A stretch of 64,000 nucleotides of DNA. Source: Marivita lacus (GTDB lineage: Bacteria > Pseudomonadota > Alphaproteobacteria > Rhodobacterales > Rhodobacteraceae). The translations under genes and the position numbers were made by a program. The number at the start of each line of letters is the position of its first letter. Within the stretch, counting starts at the first letter, position 1. The DNA lies in the NCBI RefSeq assembly GCF_014637725.1, contig NZ_BMFC01000002.1, positions 124,907 to 188,906 on the forward strand, given 5' to 3'. Of the stretch, positions 35,501 through 42,076 are shown piece by piece. The notes below the pieces were generated by a model. That model was given only the letters and a program-made list of their open reading frames with translations. It made no database searches and was not told where the DNA came from.

Positions 35501-36452
35501 ACAGCGCCATGTGTCGAGCGGGCCGGTCCTGCCGCTCTTTCTTGATCTGCCCTTGATGCGAGGCGACGAGGTGCCGCATGCGCCACATCTGGCGGTGACG
35601 GCGGATCCTTGGCCGGGGGATGTGGCTGTGTATGACGCGGCAGAGGATGCCGGCTATGCGCTGAACGGGCTGGTGGGCGTGGCCGCAACTGTCGGTGTCA
35701 CGCGCACGGCCGTGTTGCGGGCTGCGTCCGGGCTGGTGGATCACGCGACGCGGATCGACGTGGCCCTGACCTCGGGCAGCCTGTCGTCGGTGAGTGAGGC
35801 CGGACTGCTGGGCGGGGCGAACCTTGCGGCCATCGGGACGGGTGATCCGGGCACGTGGGAGGTGATCCAGTTCCGGACCGCCGAGCTGATCGGACCGGGG
35901 GTCTGGCGGATCAGCGAACTATTGCGCGGACAGTTCGGGACCGATGCGCTGATGCCCGACATTCTGGAGGCGGGCGCGTATTTCGTGCGACTGGACGGCA
36001 CGCCGCGCCAGATCGCTTTGGCAACGGCGCAGCGTGGGCAGGTGCGGCACTACCGGATCGGTCCGGCGGACAAACCCCATGATCATGCCGCCTACAGACA
36101 CGAGGTGCAGGCGTTTGCCGGGATCGGGCTGCGGCCTTACAGCCCGGTGCATCTGACGGCACGATCCGTTGCGGGCGATCTGGTGGTGTCCTGGATTCGC
36201 CGTGCGCGGATCGAGGCGGATGGCTGGGACCTGCCAGAAATCCCGCTGGGTGAGGACCGGGAGGCCTATGTGCTGCGCGTTCTGGTCGGGGGCAGCGTCC
36301 TGCGCCACGTTGATCTGGGTGCCGCGGCTTGGACATACAGCGCGGTGATGCAAGCTGAGGACGGGGCCAATGGGGCGGTGGAGATCGAGGTCGCGCAGGT
36401 GTCTGACCGCTTTGGCGCAGGACCGGCTGTGCGGATCGCGGTGCTGCCGTGA
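32547..36452 (+). CDS. GTA gene 15: large baseplate hub/megatron with glycoside-hydrolase-like domain
   Basis: A 1301-residue protein, the largest of the cluster. The N-terminus is a Gly/Ala-rich hydrophobic stretch, possibly a membrane-interacting or pore segment, followed by GQPIPQIYGRMRVGGHIIW, typical of phage tail hub proteins. The centre (about residues 430-780) is a TIM-barrel-like domain with FCIGSEMRSLTQL, HVDFIGIDNYMRLSDW and IWFTEIGCAAVNKS. The C-terminal third has tail-protein beta domains (PVHLTARSVAGDLVVSWIRRAR). It would bind the recipient surface and help DNA entry. It overlaps the next gene by 4 bp. Confidence 0.93.
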   Translation: MATLVLSAAGAALGSSLGGSVLGLSMSAVGRFAGATLGRAIDQRVLGGGARSIETGRLDRLRLSTAGEGQPIPQIYGRMRVGGHIIWATQFKEHVSKSGGGKGLSAQPTIREYSYSVSLAVALCEGEITSVNRIWADGDEVSVFDLNMVVYPGSRDQMPDPKMEAVEGVGAVPAYRGTAYVVFEDLDLERFGNRVPQFSFEVTRPVQDDPEDVPFNIRAVAMIPGTGEYSLATEPVVLDGGAGKSTTINVNSPSDRPDFVTSLRHLQDEVPDCGAVSLVVSWFGSDLRCGDCVIEPKVEQNEVDSTGMPWVVSGLVRADAGLVPVEEGRPVYGGTPCDASVIQSIRDMTVKGLEVLYYPFILMEQMPGNGLPDPWTGGVGQPKLPWRGRITASVAPGQAGDPTGTSVIDDEVAAFFGSASVGDFVVEDGSVTYTPEAQDWGYRRFILHQAHLCAVAGGVTAFCIGSEMRSLTQLRGASGFPAVEAMRVLAAECRAILGPGVKIGYAADWSEYFGYHPQDGSGDVYFHLDPLWADRHVDFIGIDNYMRLSDWRDGEDHADAGWGAIYNLDYLRANVAGGEGYDWYYPSQEARDLQQRALITDGANDEPWVYRYKDIRNWWSQPHHNRIGGVRQVVPTEWVPESKPIWFTEIGCAAVNKSTNEPNKFLDPKSSESTLPSYSNGLRDELIQHQYLRAMLSYWGDPAHNPVSGLYGEPMIDMGRVFVWAWDARPYPWFPNVDEMWSDGPNYRRGHWINGRVSGRTLASVVAEICERSGLRDYDVSGLYGFVRGYLAPDVADARRALQPLMMAYGFDAIERDGVVVFRNRSGARAVSLGFDQFAAHDDLGVEVVQSRSSEAEMSGRVRLNFVEADGDYRNISEESVLPDEGTHAVAESEVPLLLTRPEGRQAVERWLSEARVSRDGVRFALPLSQQALGAGDLVRLPSEAGAMTVRIDRVEQTTHLLIDAVRVEPGVYLPADFPDDPTPSQRHVSSGPVLPLFLDLPLMRGDEVPHAPHLAVTADPWPGDVAVYDAAEDAGYALNGLVGVAATVGVTRTAVLRAASGLVDHATRIDVALTSGSLSSVSEAGLLGGANLAAIGTGDPGTWEVIQFRTAELIGPGVWRISELLRGQFGTDALMPDILEAGAYFVRLDGTPRQIALATAQRGQVRHYRIGPADKPHDHAAYRHEVQAFAGIGLRPYSPVHLTARSVAGDLVVSWIRRARIEADGWDLPEIPLGEDREAYVLRVLVGGSVLRHVDLGAAAWTYSAVMQAEDGANGAVEIEVAQVSDRFGAGPAVRIAVLP

Positions 36453-36775
36453 CGCCCGTGATCTACAACGATGTGCTGGCGGCGGTGTCGGTCGTGGCCG
36501 CCGTGCCGCCTGACCGGCAGGCAGAGGTCATTGCGGAACTGATCCATGACGCCGATCTGGCCGAGGCTTACCGTCTGAAGTATCGCGCCGCGCATCCGGT
36601 GTTTGGCGATGGCAGCCTGATCGCGGCAGCGCTGCGCCATGACCGGCACGACCGTTGTTCGTTTCAGAACATGGAGGGTTTGACCGCCTGGCTGTGCGTT
36701 CTGAGCGCACTTTTGGCGCGGTTGTCCGAAACCAAGGCCTCAGGACACGCGCAGGAGCGCCATTCTTTGCGGTGA
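36449..36775 (+). CDS. Uncharacterised protein coupled to the end of the GTA cluster
   Basis: A 108-residue, mostly helical, charged cytosolic protein (PDRQAEVIAELIHDADLAEAYRLKYRAAHPVFGDGSL...). I do not recognise a function. Its GTG start overlaps the g15 stop by 4 bp, so it is almost surely translated from the GTA transcript. Its end contains the first of the CTTTGCG repeats that continue toward cysE. It might be a GTA accessory or regulator, or a passenger between g15 and cysE. Confidence 0.7.
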   Translation: MTPVIYNDVLAAVSVVAAVPPDRQAEVIAELIHDADLAEAYRLKYRAAHPVFGDGSLIAAALRHDRHDRCSFQNMEGLTAWLCVLSALLARLSETKASGHAQERHSLR

Positions 36776-36812
36776 TCTTTGCGATCACAGCTTTGCGTTT
36801 TCGATCTTTGCG
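36766..36812 (+). promoter_or_regulatory. Four CTTTGCG direct repeats in the cysE promoter region
   Basis: TTTGCG starts at 36766, 36778, 36792 and 36807, each preceded by C, at intervals of 12, 14 and 15 bp on one strand. Two are extended as GATCTTTGCG. Candidate -35/-10 hexamers (TTGCGC at 36808, TACTGT at 36830, 16-bp spacer) overlap the last copy, and an AAAGGAG site precedes cysE. This looks like a regulator-binding array; the protein is unknown. Confidence 0.5.
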
Positions 36813-36849
36813 CCTATCTGCTAAACTCGTACTGTAAAGGAGATATGGC

Positions 36850-37659
36850 ATGGCTGAAACGCGCGCAAAACTTGCTTCGGTAGATCCGGTCTGGGCCCGG
36901 ATCGTCAGGGAAGCGGACGAGGCTGTGGCCAAGGAACCGCTGCTGGGTGGTATGATCCATTACTCGGTGCTGCACCATCCGAGCCTCGAACGGGCGCTGA
37001 GCTACCGGATTTCGCTGAAGCTCGCCAATGGCGAGATGACCGAGCAGATCCTGCGCGAGATTTGTGACGAGGCCTTTGCCTCTGACCCGCAGCTTGCCAT
37101 GGCGGCGCGCGCCGATATCGTGGCGGTCTATGAACGCGATCCCGCCTGCCACCGGTTTTTGCAGCCGCTGCTGTTCTTCAAGGGGTTCCAGGCGATCCAG
37201 TGCTACCGGCTTGGAAACTGGCTTTGGCGGCAGGGGCGGACCGATCTGGCCTATTTCGTCCAGATGCGCTGTTCCGAGGCGTTCGGCGTCGACATTCACC
37301 CGGCGGCGAAGATCGGGCAGGGCATCATGATCGACCACGCCCATTCCATCGTGATCGGGGAAACGGCGGTTGTGGGCGACAACGTGTCAATGCTGCATTC
37401 CGTGACGCTGGGCGGAACCGGCAAGGAAGAGGAAGATCGTCATCCCAAGATCGGTGATGGTGTGCTGATCGGGGCGGGTGCCAAGGTGCTGGGCAATATC
37501 CGCGTGGGCAATTGTTCGCGCGTGGCTGCCGGGTCCGTGGTGCTGGATGAGGTGCCGCCCTGCAAGACCGTGGCCGGGGTTCCGGCGCGGATCGTGGGCG
37601 AGGCGGGCTGTGCGCAGCCGTCGATCAGCATGGACCAAATCCTGCGTTCGGGTGCGTGA
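36850..37659 (+). CDS. cysE: Serine O-acetyltransferase
   Basis: A 269-residue enzyme that makes O-acetylserine from serine and acetyl-CoA, the entry step to cysteine. The N-terminal helical domain is followed by the left-handed beta-helix with GVDIHPAAKIGQGIMIDHAHSIVIGETAVVGD (hexapeptide repeats), VTLGGTGK and GAGAKVLGNI. The catalytic His is in DHAHSIVIGE, which matches the family. AAAGGAG lies ahead of ATG 36850. cysE borders the GTA cluster in Rhodobacter as well, supporting vertical conservation of the locus. Confidence 0.95.
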   Translation: MAETRAKLASVDPVWARIVREADEAVAKEPLLGGMIHYSVLHHPSLERALSYRISLKLANGEMTEQILREICDEAFASDPQLAMAARADIVAVYERDPACHRFLQPLLFFKGFQAIQCYRLGNWLWRQGRTDLAYFVQMRCSEAFGVDIHPAAKIGQGIMIDHAHSIVIGETAVVGDNVSMLHSVTLGGTGKEEEDRHPKIGDGVLIGAGAKVLGNIRVGNCSRVAAGSVVLDEVPPCKTVAGVPARIVGEAGCAQPSISMDQILRSGA

Positions 37660-37668
37660 GGTGAGGGT

Positions 37669-37772
37669 GGCGATGCGGTGACGCATCGCCTGTTTCCGGT
37701 GACGGAAACACGGGGGCGCTGCCCCCGTCGCCCAAGGGCGACTCCCCCGAGGTATTTCGGAACCAGAGAAGA
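37669..37772. repeat. Composite hairpin-rich dispersed repeat, copy 2 (most complete)
   Basis: Four hairpins in a row: GGCGATGCG/CGCATCGCC (37669-37690), TGTTTCCG/CGGAAACA (37691-37710), ACGGGGGC-GCT-GCCCCCGT (37710-37728) and CGCCC-AA-GGGCG (37729-37740). The conserved tail follows: CCCCCGAGGTATTTCGG, then AACCAGAGAAGA. It fills the 118-bp gap between the convergent cysE and pdhC genes and may terminate both. Confidence 0.78.
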
Positions 37773-37777
37773 CCGGG

Positions 37778-39082
37778 TCAGGCGAGCATTGCCATCGGGT
37801 TTTCCAGGTTGTCCACGATCGCTTGGAGGAGTTCGGCGCCCAGTGCGCCGTCGATCACGCGATGATCCACCGACAGTGTCATGGACATCATTGTTGCAAC
37901 GGTGAGCGTGCCATCCCCTCCCACCACCGGTTTTTTCATCCCCGCGCCGACGGCGAGGATCGCCCCATGCGGCGGGTTGATGACAGCGTCGAAATTCTCG
38001 ATCCCGAACATGCCGAGGTTGGAGATGGCAAAGCTGCCGCCCTGATACTCATGCGGGGCCAGCTTGCGGTCGCGGGCGCTGGTGGCCAGATCCTTCATCT
38101 CGGCGGACAGCGCCGACAGGGATTTCTGGTGCGCGTCCTTGAGCACCGGCGTGAACAGCCCACCCTCGATGGCCACGGCCACGGCCACATCTGACGGTTC
38201 CAGTTGCAGGATGCGATCGCCCGCCCAGACGGCATTGGCGGCAGGCACCTGTTGCAGGGCCAGAGCACAGGCCTTGATGATGAAGTCGTTGACGCTGAGT
38301 TTCACGCCGCGCTTTTCGAGTTGGGCGTTGAGTTGCGCGCGGAACGCCATGAGCGGGTCGAGGGTCACGGACCGGCGCAGGTAGAAATGCGGGATTGTCT
38401 GTTTGGCCTCGGTGAGGCGCGCAGCGATGGTCTTGCGCATGCCGTCCAGCGGCACTTCGGTATAGGCGCGGCCTTCATACATGCGGGCCACTGCGCTGGC
38501 ATCGACGGGCTTCGGGGCCGGGGCGGACGCGGGGACTTCGTCCTTGGTCGGGGCAGTGGCGCTCTGGGACGACGCGCTTTCGACATCGGCCTTGACGATG
38601 CGCCCACGGGGGCCGGAGCCCGTGATCTGGCTCAGGTCCAGACCCTTGTCGTTGGCGATCCTGCGCGCAAGCGGTGAAGCGAAAATGCGATCGCCGGATG
38701 CGGTCTTGGTCTGCGGGGCCTCACCGCGGCCATAGCCCTTTGCGGGGGTGGTTGCCTCCGAGGCCTCGGCCGGGCCGATGTTCGATGAGGCCGGGGCCTC
38801 TTTTGGCGCGGAGGGCGTGCCCAGATCATCGGCGCTTTCGCCATCTTCGAGCAGCATCGCGATGGGGGTGTTCACTTTGACGCCCTCGGTGCCTTCGGCG
38901 ACCAACAGCTTGCCGATCACGCCGTCATCCACCGCTTCGAATTCCATCGTCGCCTTGTCGGTTTCGATCTCGGCCACGATGTCGCCCGAGGACACCACGT
39001 CGCCTTCCTTGACCAGCCATTTCGCCAGCGTGCCCTCTTCCATCGTGGGCGAGAGGGCGGGCATGAGGATTTCGATGGGCAT
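37778..39082 (-). CDS. pdhC: Pyruvate dehydrogenase E2, dihydrolipoamide acetyltransferase
   Basis: A 434-residue E2 core that transfers acetyl from lipoyl-lysine to CoA. The single N-terminal lipoyl domain (1-80) has the acceptor Lys in [13 protein letters not shown] Pro/Ala linker and the E3-binding domain (about 132-168: SPLARRIANDKGLDL...GRIVKADV) follow. The catalytic domain ends with the active-site DHRVIDGALG. GAGGAG, contained in the small upstream frame, is its ribosome site. It is the last gene of the leftward operon; E3 is not in the window. Confidence 0.95.
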   Translation of the reverse strand: MPIEILMPALSPTMEEGTLAKWLVKEGDVVSSGDIVAEIETDKATMEFEAVDDGVIGKLLVAEGTEGVKVNTPIAMLLEDGESADDLGTPSAPKEAPASSNIGPAEASEATTPAKGYGRGEAPQTKTASGDRIFASPLARRIANDKGLDLSQITGSGPRGRIVKADVESASSQSATAPTKDEVPASAPAPKPVDASAVARMYEGRAYTEVPLDGMRKTIAARLTEAKQTIPHFYLRRSVTLDPLMAFRAQLNAQLEKRGVKLSVNDFIIKACALALQQVPAANAVWAGDRILQLEPSDVAVAVAIEGGLFTPVLKDAHQKSLSALSAEMKDLATSARDRKLAPHEYQGGSFAISNLGMFGIENFDAVINPPHGAILAVGAGMKKPVVGGDGTLTVATMMSMTLSVDHRVIDGALGAELLQAIVDNLENPMAMLA

Positions 39083-39083
39083 G

Positions 39084-39158
39084 TCAGGTCTCCTCGATCA
39101 GGGTGATGAGGTCATGGGGCGCGCGCGGCTTCTTCCACGGCTTGAGCGTGTCGGTCAT
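39084..39158 (-). CDS. Candidate 24-residue peptide between pdhB and pdhC
   Basis: A small frame, [18 protein letters not shown] then TLIEET, exactly fills the 72-bp pdhB-pdhC gap. Its ATG overlaps the pdhB stop (ATGA) and its TGA lies 1 base before the pdhC ATG, so it could be read by reinitiating ribosomes and carry them to pdhC. It is basic then hydrophobic-acidic. Only the perfect fit of start and stop supports it; it may instead be an uncharacterised conserved microprotein. Confidence 0.5.
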   Translation of the reverse strand: MTDTLKPWKKPRAPHDLITLIEET

Positions 39159-40537
39159 CGGTAGCAGACCTTTTTCGCCGCTTCGATCACCTCGGCGGTG
39201 GTCACAAGCGCAAGCTTTTCGAGGTTGGCCGCGTAGGGCATGGGCACGTCCTTGCCCGTCAGGTTCAGCACCGGTGCATCCAGGTAGTCGAAGGCGCGTT
39301 CCATGATCACCGCCGACAGGTGGTTGCCGATGGCGCCCACCGGGAAGCCTTCTTCGACGGTGATGCAGCGGTTGGTTTTCTGAACGCTTGCGATCACCGT
39401 GTCATAGTCGATGGGGCGCAGGGTGCGCAGGTCGATCACCTCGGCCTCGATCCCGTCTTTCGCAAGCTTTTCAGCGGCGTCAAGGGCGTAGGTCATGCCG
39501 ATGCCAAAGCTGACGATGGTGAGGTCAGACCCCTCGCGCCAGACACGGGCCTTGCCGAACGGGACGGTGTAGGCGTCGCCTTCCGGCACCTCGAAGCTTT
39601 TGCCATAGAGGATCTCGTTTTCGAGAAAGATCACCGGGTTCGGATCACGGATCGCGGTCTTGAGCAATCCCTTGGCATCCGAGGCCGAATAGGGCATCGC
39701 CACCTTGAGCCCCGGGATATGCGCGTACCATGCCGCGTAATCCTGGCTATGCTGCGCGCCGACACGCGCGGCCGCGCCGTTCGGGCCACGGAACACCATC
39801 GGTGCACCCATCTGGCCACCGGACATGTAGAGCGTCTTGGCAGCCGAATTGATAATCTGGTCAATGGCTTGCATGGCGAAGTTGAACGTCATGAATTCGA
39901 CGATGGGACGCAGCCCACCAAAGGCGGCGCCCACCGCGATCCCGGCAAAACCGTGTTCGGTGATCGGCGTGTCCATCACGCGGCGCTCCCCGAATTCGTC
40001 CAGCAGGCCCTGGCTGATCTTGTAGGCGCCTTGGTATTCGCCGACCTCTTCACCCATCAGGAACACGTCGCCGTCGCGGCGCATTTCCTCGGCCATGGCA
40101 TCCCGCAAGGCTTCGCGGACGGTCATCTGCCGGGTCTTGGTGCCTTCGGGCCAGGGCGCTTCGGCCTTGGCGATGGCGCGGGCGGGTTCGGGATGGGACA
40201 TGCCTGCACTGGGCTGATCTTCCGAGTTTTGCGCCTTGTCCGCTGGCGCGAGTGCTTGCGCCGGGGCCGTGGGTGCCGCGTCGTCGACGCTTTCGCCGTC
40301 TTCGATCAAGACGGCGATGGGGGTGTTCACCCGCACGCCTTCGGTGCCTTCGGGGATCAGGATCTTGCCGACGATCCCTTCGTCCACGGCTTCGAATTCC
40401 ATAGTCGCCTTGTCGGTTTCGATCTCGGCCATGATGTCACCGGCTCTGACGGTGTCGCCTTCCTTGACCAGCCATTTGGCCAGCGTGCCCTCTTCCATCG
40501 TGGGTGAGAGGGCGGGCATGAGGACTTCGGTCGCCAT
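39155..40537 (-). CDS. pdhB: Pyruvate dehydrogenase E1 beta subunit with N-terminal lipoyl domain
   Basis: A 460-residue subunit. Residues 1-80 are a lipoyl domain nearly identical to that of E2 (lipoylated Lys in [12 protein letters not shown]), joined by an Ala/Pro linker to the E1 beta transketolase-like domain ([49 protein letters not shown]). It ends with the usual KVCYR. Such lipoyl-bearing E1 beta subunits are known in several alphaproteobacteria. ATG 40537 overlaps the stop of the small upstream gene by 1 base; a GTG one codon earlier is possible. Confidence 0.95.
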   Translation of the reverse strand: MATEVLMPALSPTMEEGTLAKWLVKEGDTVRAGDIMAEIETDKATMEFEAVDEGIVGKILIPEGTEGVRVNTPIAVLIEDGESVDDAAPTAPAQALAPADKAQNSEDQPSAGMSHPEPARAIAKAEAPWPEGTKTRQMTVREALRDAMAEEMRRDGDVFLMGEEVGEYQGAYKISQGLLDEFGERRVMDTPITEHGFAGIAVGAAFGGLRPIVEFMTFNFAMQAIDQIINSAAKTLYMSGGQMGAPMVFRGPNGAAARVGAQHSQDYAAWYAHIPGLKVAMPYSASDAKGLLKTAIRDPNPVIFLENEILYGKSFEVPEGDAYTVPFGKARVWREGSDLTIVSFGIGMTYALDAAEKLAKDGIEAEVIDLRTLRPIDYDTVIASVQKTNRCITVEEGFPVGAIGNHLSAVIMERAFDYLDAPVLNLTGKDVPMPYAANLEKLALVTTAEVIEAAKKVCYR

Positions 40538-40764
40538 CACTCTGCCTCCGTCAGATCGAGGCGGCGTTCGATCCGCTCCAGCCGTTCCATCAATTCCGCG
40601 ATGCGCGTGTCTTGCACCACCTCGTTTGCCATGAAACTTGCCATATGGCCTTTCACACTGCGCATGTCATTTGCCATGACGTGAATATCGCTCCGTATCG
40701 CTTTCTGGTCATCGCGGATTTCCTTGAGCAGGTTCCAAAGCAAGGTCTGGTCAATATCTGCCAT
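40537..40764 (-). CDS. Small coiled-coil protein between pdhA and pdhB
   Basis: A 75-residue, highly charged protein rich in heptad-like spacing ([27 protein letters not shown], then [18 protein letters not shown]). It lacks signal or membrane segments and should form a coiled coil. Start and stop overlap pdhA and pdhB by one base each (TGATG), so it is an integral operon member. No function is known to me; a structural or targeting partner of the complex is a guess. Confidence 0.7.
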   Translation of the reverse strand: MADIDQTLLWNLLKEIRDDQKAIRSDIHVMANDMRSVKGHMASFMANEVVQDTRIAELMERLERIERRLDLTEAE

Positions 40765-41777
40765 CACACGGTCTCCTCGGCATAGATATCGGTCCAGAGT
40801 TCCTCCAGGCTGGGTTCCGGGCTTTCGCGGGCGAAATCGGCGCTGGCGTTGACGACGGCCTTGATCTCCTTGTCGATGGACTTGAGATCCTCCTCGGTCG
40901 CATGGCCGCCCTGAAGCAGCATCTCGCGCACATGTTCGATGCAGTCGCGTTCCTCGCGCATCTTCTGCACCTCCTCGCGGGTGCGGTACTTGGCCGGGTC
41001 GGACATGGAATGGCCGCGATAGCGGTATGTTTTTATTTCAAGGATATACGGCCCCTTGCCGGATCGGCAGTGCTTGACCGCCTTGTCCCCCGCCGCCTTC
41101 ACGGCCAGCACATCCATGCCGTCGACCGCTTCGCCGGGGATGCCGAAGGCTGCGCCGCGTGTGTGCAGATCGGGGGTCGAGGTCGATCGGCGCTGCGCGG
41201 TGCCCATGGCGTATTGGTTGTTCTCGATGACAAAGATCACTGGAAGCTGCCAGAGGGCGGCCATGTTGAAGGTCTCGTAGACCTGACCCTGGTTCGCCGC
41301 GCCATCGCCGAAATAGGTGAAGGTCACGCGATCAGTGCCCTTGTACTTGTCGGCAAAGGCCAGACCGGCACCCAGCGGCACCTGCGCCCCGACGATGCCG
41401 TGCCCGCCGTAGAAATGTTTCTCTTTGGAGAACATGTGCATGGAGCCACCCTTGCCCTTGGAATACCCCCCCTCGCGCCCGGTGAGTTCGGCCATCACTC
41501 CGTTCGGATCCATCCCGCAGGCCAGCATGTGACCGTGATCGCGGTAGGATGTGATGCGCTTGTCGCCTTCCTCTGCGGCGGCTTCCAACCCGACAACCAC
41601 GGCTTCCTGACCGATATACAGGTGACAGAACCCGCCGATGAGGCCCATGCCGTACAATTGGCCCGCCTTTTCCTCGAACCGGCGGATCAGCAGCATGTCG
41701 CGGTAATAGGCGGTCAGGTCCTCTGCCGAGACATTCGGCAGGCTGTCTGCCTTGGCCGATGTTTTCCGTGCCGCCAT
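40764..41777 (-). CDS. pdhA: Pyruvate dehydrogenase E1 alpha subunit
   Basis: A 337-residue thiamine-diphosphate subunit that decarboxylates pyruvate. The TPP-Mg motif is GDGAANQGQVYETFNMAALW to VIENN (residues about 173-200). The phosphorylation-loop-like region YRYRGHSMSDPAKYR is conserved, as is RMLLIRRFEEKAGQLYGMGLIGGFCHLYIGQE at the start (given here as landmarks RRFEEKAGQLY and GGFCHLYIGQE). It is the first gene of the operon, followed with 1-base overlap by the coiled-coil gene. Confidence 0.95.
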   Translation of the reverse strand: MAARKTSAKADSLPNVSAEDLTAYYRDMLLIRRFEEKAGQLYGMGLIGGFCHLYIGQEAVVVGLEAAAEEGDKRITSYRDHGHMLACGMDPNGVMAELTGREGGYSKGKGGSMHMFSKEKHFYGGHGIVGAQVPLGAGLAFADKYKGTDRVTFTYFGDGAANQGQVYETFNMAALWQLPVIFVIENNQYAMGTAQRRSTSTPDLHTRGAAFGIPGEAVDGMDVLAVKAAGDKAVKHCRSGKGPYILEIKTYRYRGHSMSDPAKYRTREEVQKMREERDCIEHVREMLLQGGHATEEDLKSIDKEIKAVVNASADFARESPEPSLEELWTDIYAEETV

Positions 41778-42037
41778 GGGCGCCTCCCTGGAAGAAGTTT
41801 AGCGTTAAACCTTTTCCGAAAGCCTACGATCAACGTTCCGTCAAAGGCAAGGGGCGATCTTGGCCATGCGCAGGACGAATAAGGCCGATTCGACAATTTT
41901 GCAAATCGGGACACCCCAACTGGCAAGACAATTGCAGGGAAGACGTACGCACTGTTCAGGCCAACCCAACAATAACGGCTGAAATGAGGCGCATTTTAAC
42001 AAGCCTAGAGACATCTGGGCAAAAATGAGGAGAGATT
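41778..42037. promoter_or_regulatory. Divergent promoter region of pdhA and the 42-kb gene, with palindrome
   Basis: 260 AT-richer bp between divergent genes. GTTTA-GCGT-TAAAC (41797-41810) lies 20 bp ahead of pdhA and could be an operator. A lone TTTGCAAA is at 41898-41905. AGGAGA at 42028-42033 precedes the leader frame at 42038. No other gene is visible. Confidence 0.45.
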
Positions 42038-42076
42038 ATGACTACCTGCTCATTCGGATGCCGCATTTATGCCTGA
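42038..42076 (+). CDS. Candidate 12-codon leader peptide overlapping the next gene's start
   Basis: MTTCSFGCRIYA then TGA. Its GAGGAGAGATT-ATG context is the only strong ribosome site in the region; the large gene's ATG (42069) has none and lies inside this frame, 8 bp before its stop. Translation of the leader would deliver ribosomes to the large gene. It might alternatively be the true start region split by a frameshift. Confidence 0.4.
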   Translation: MTTCSFGCRIYA

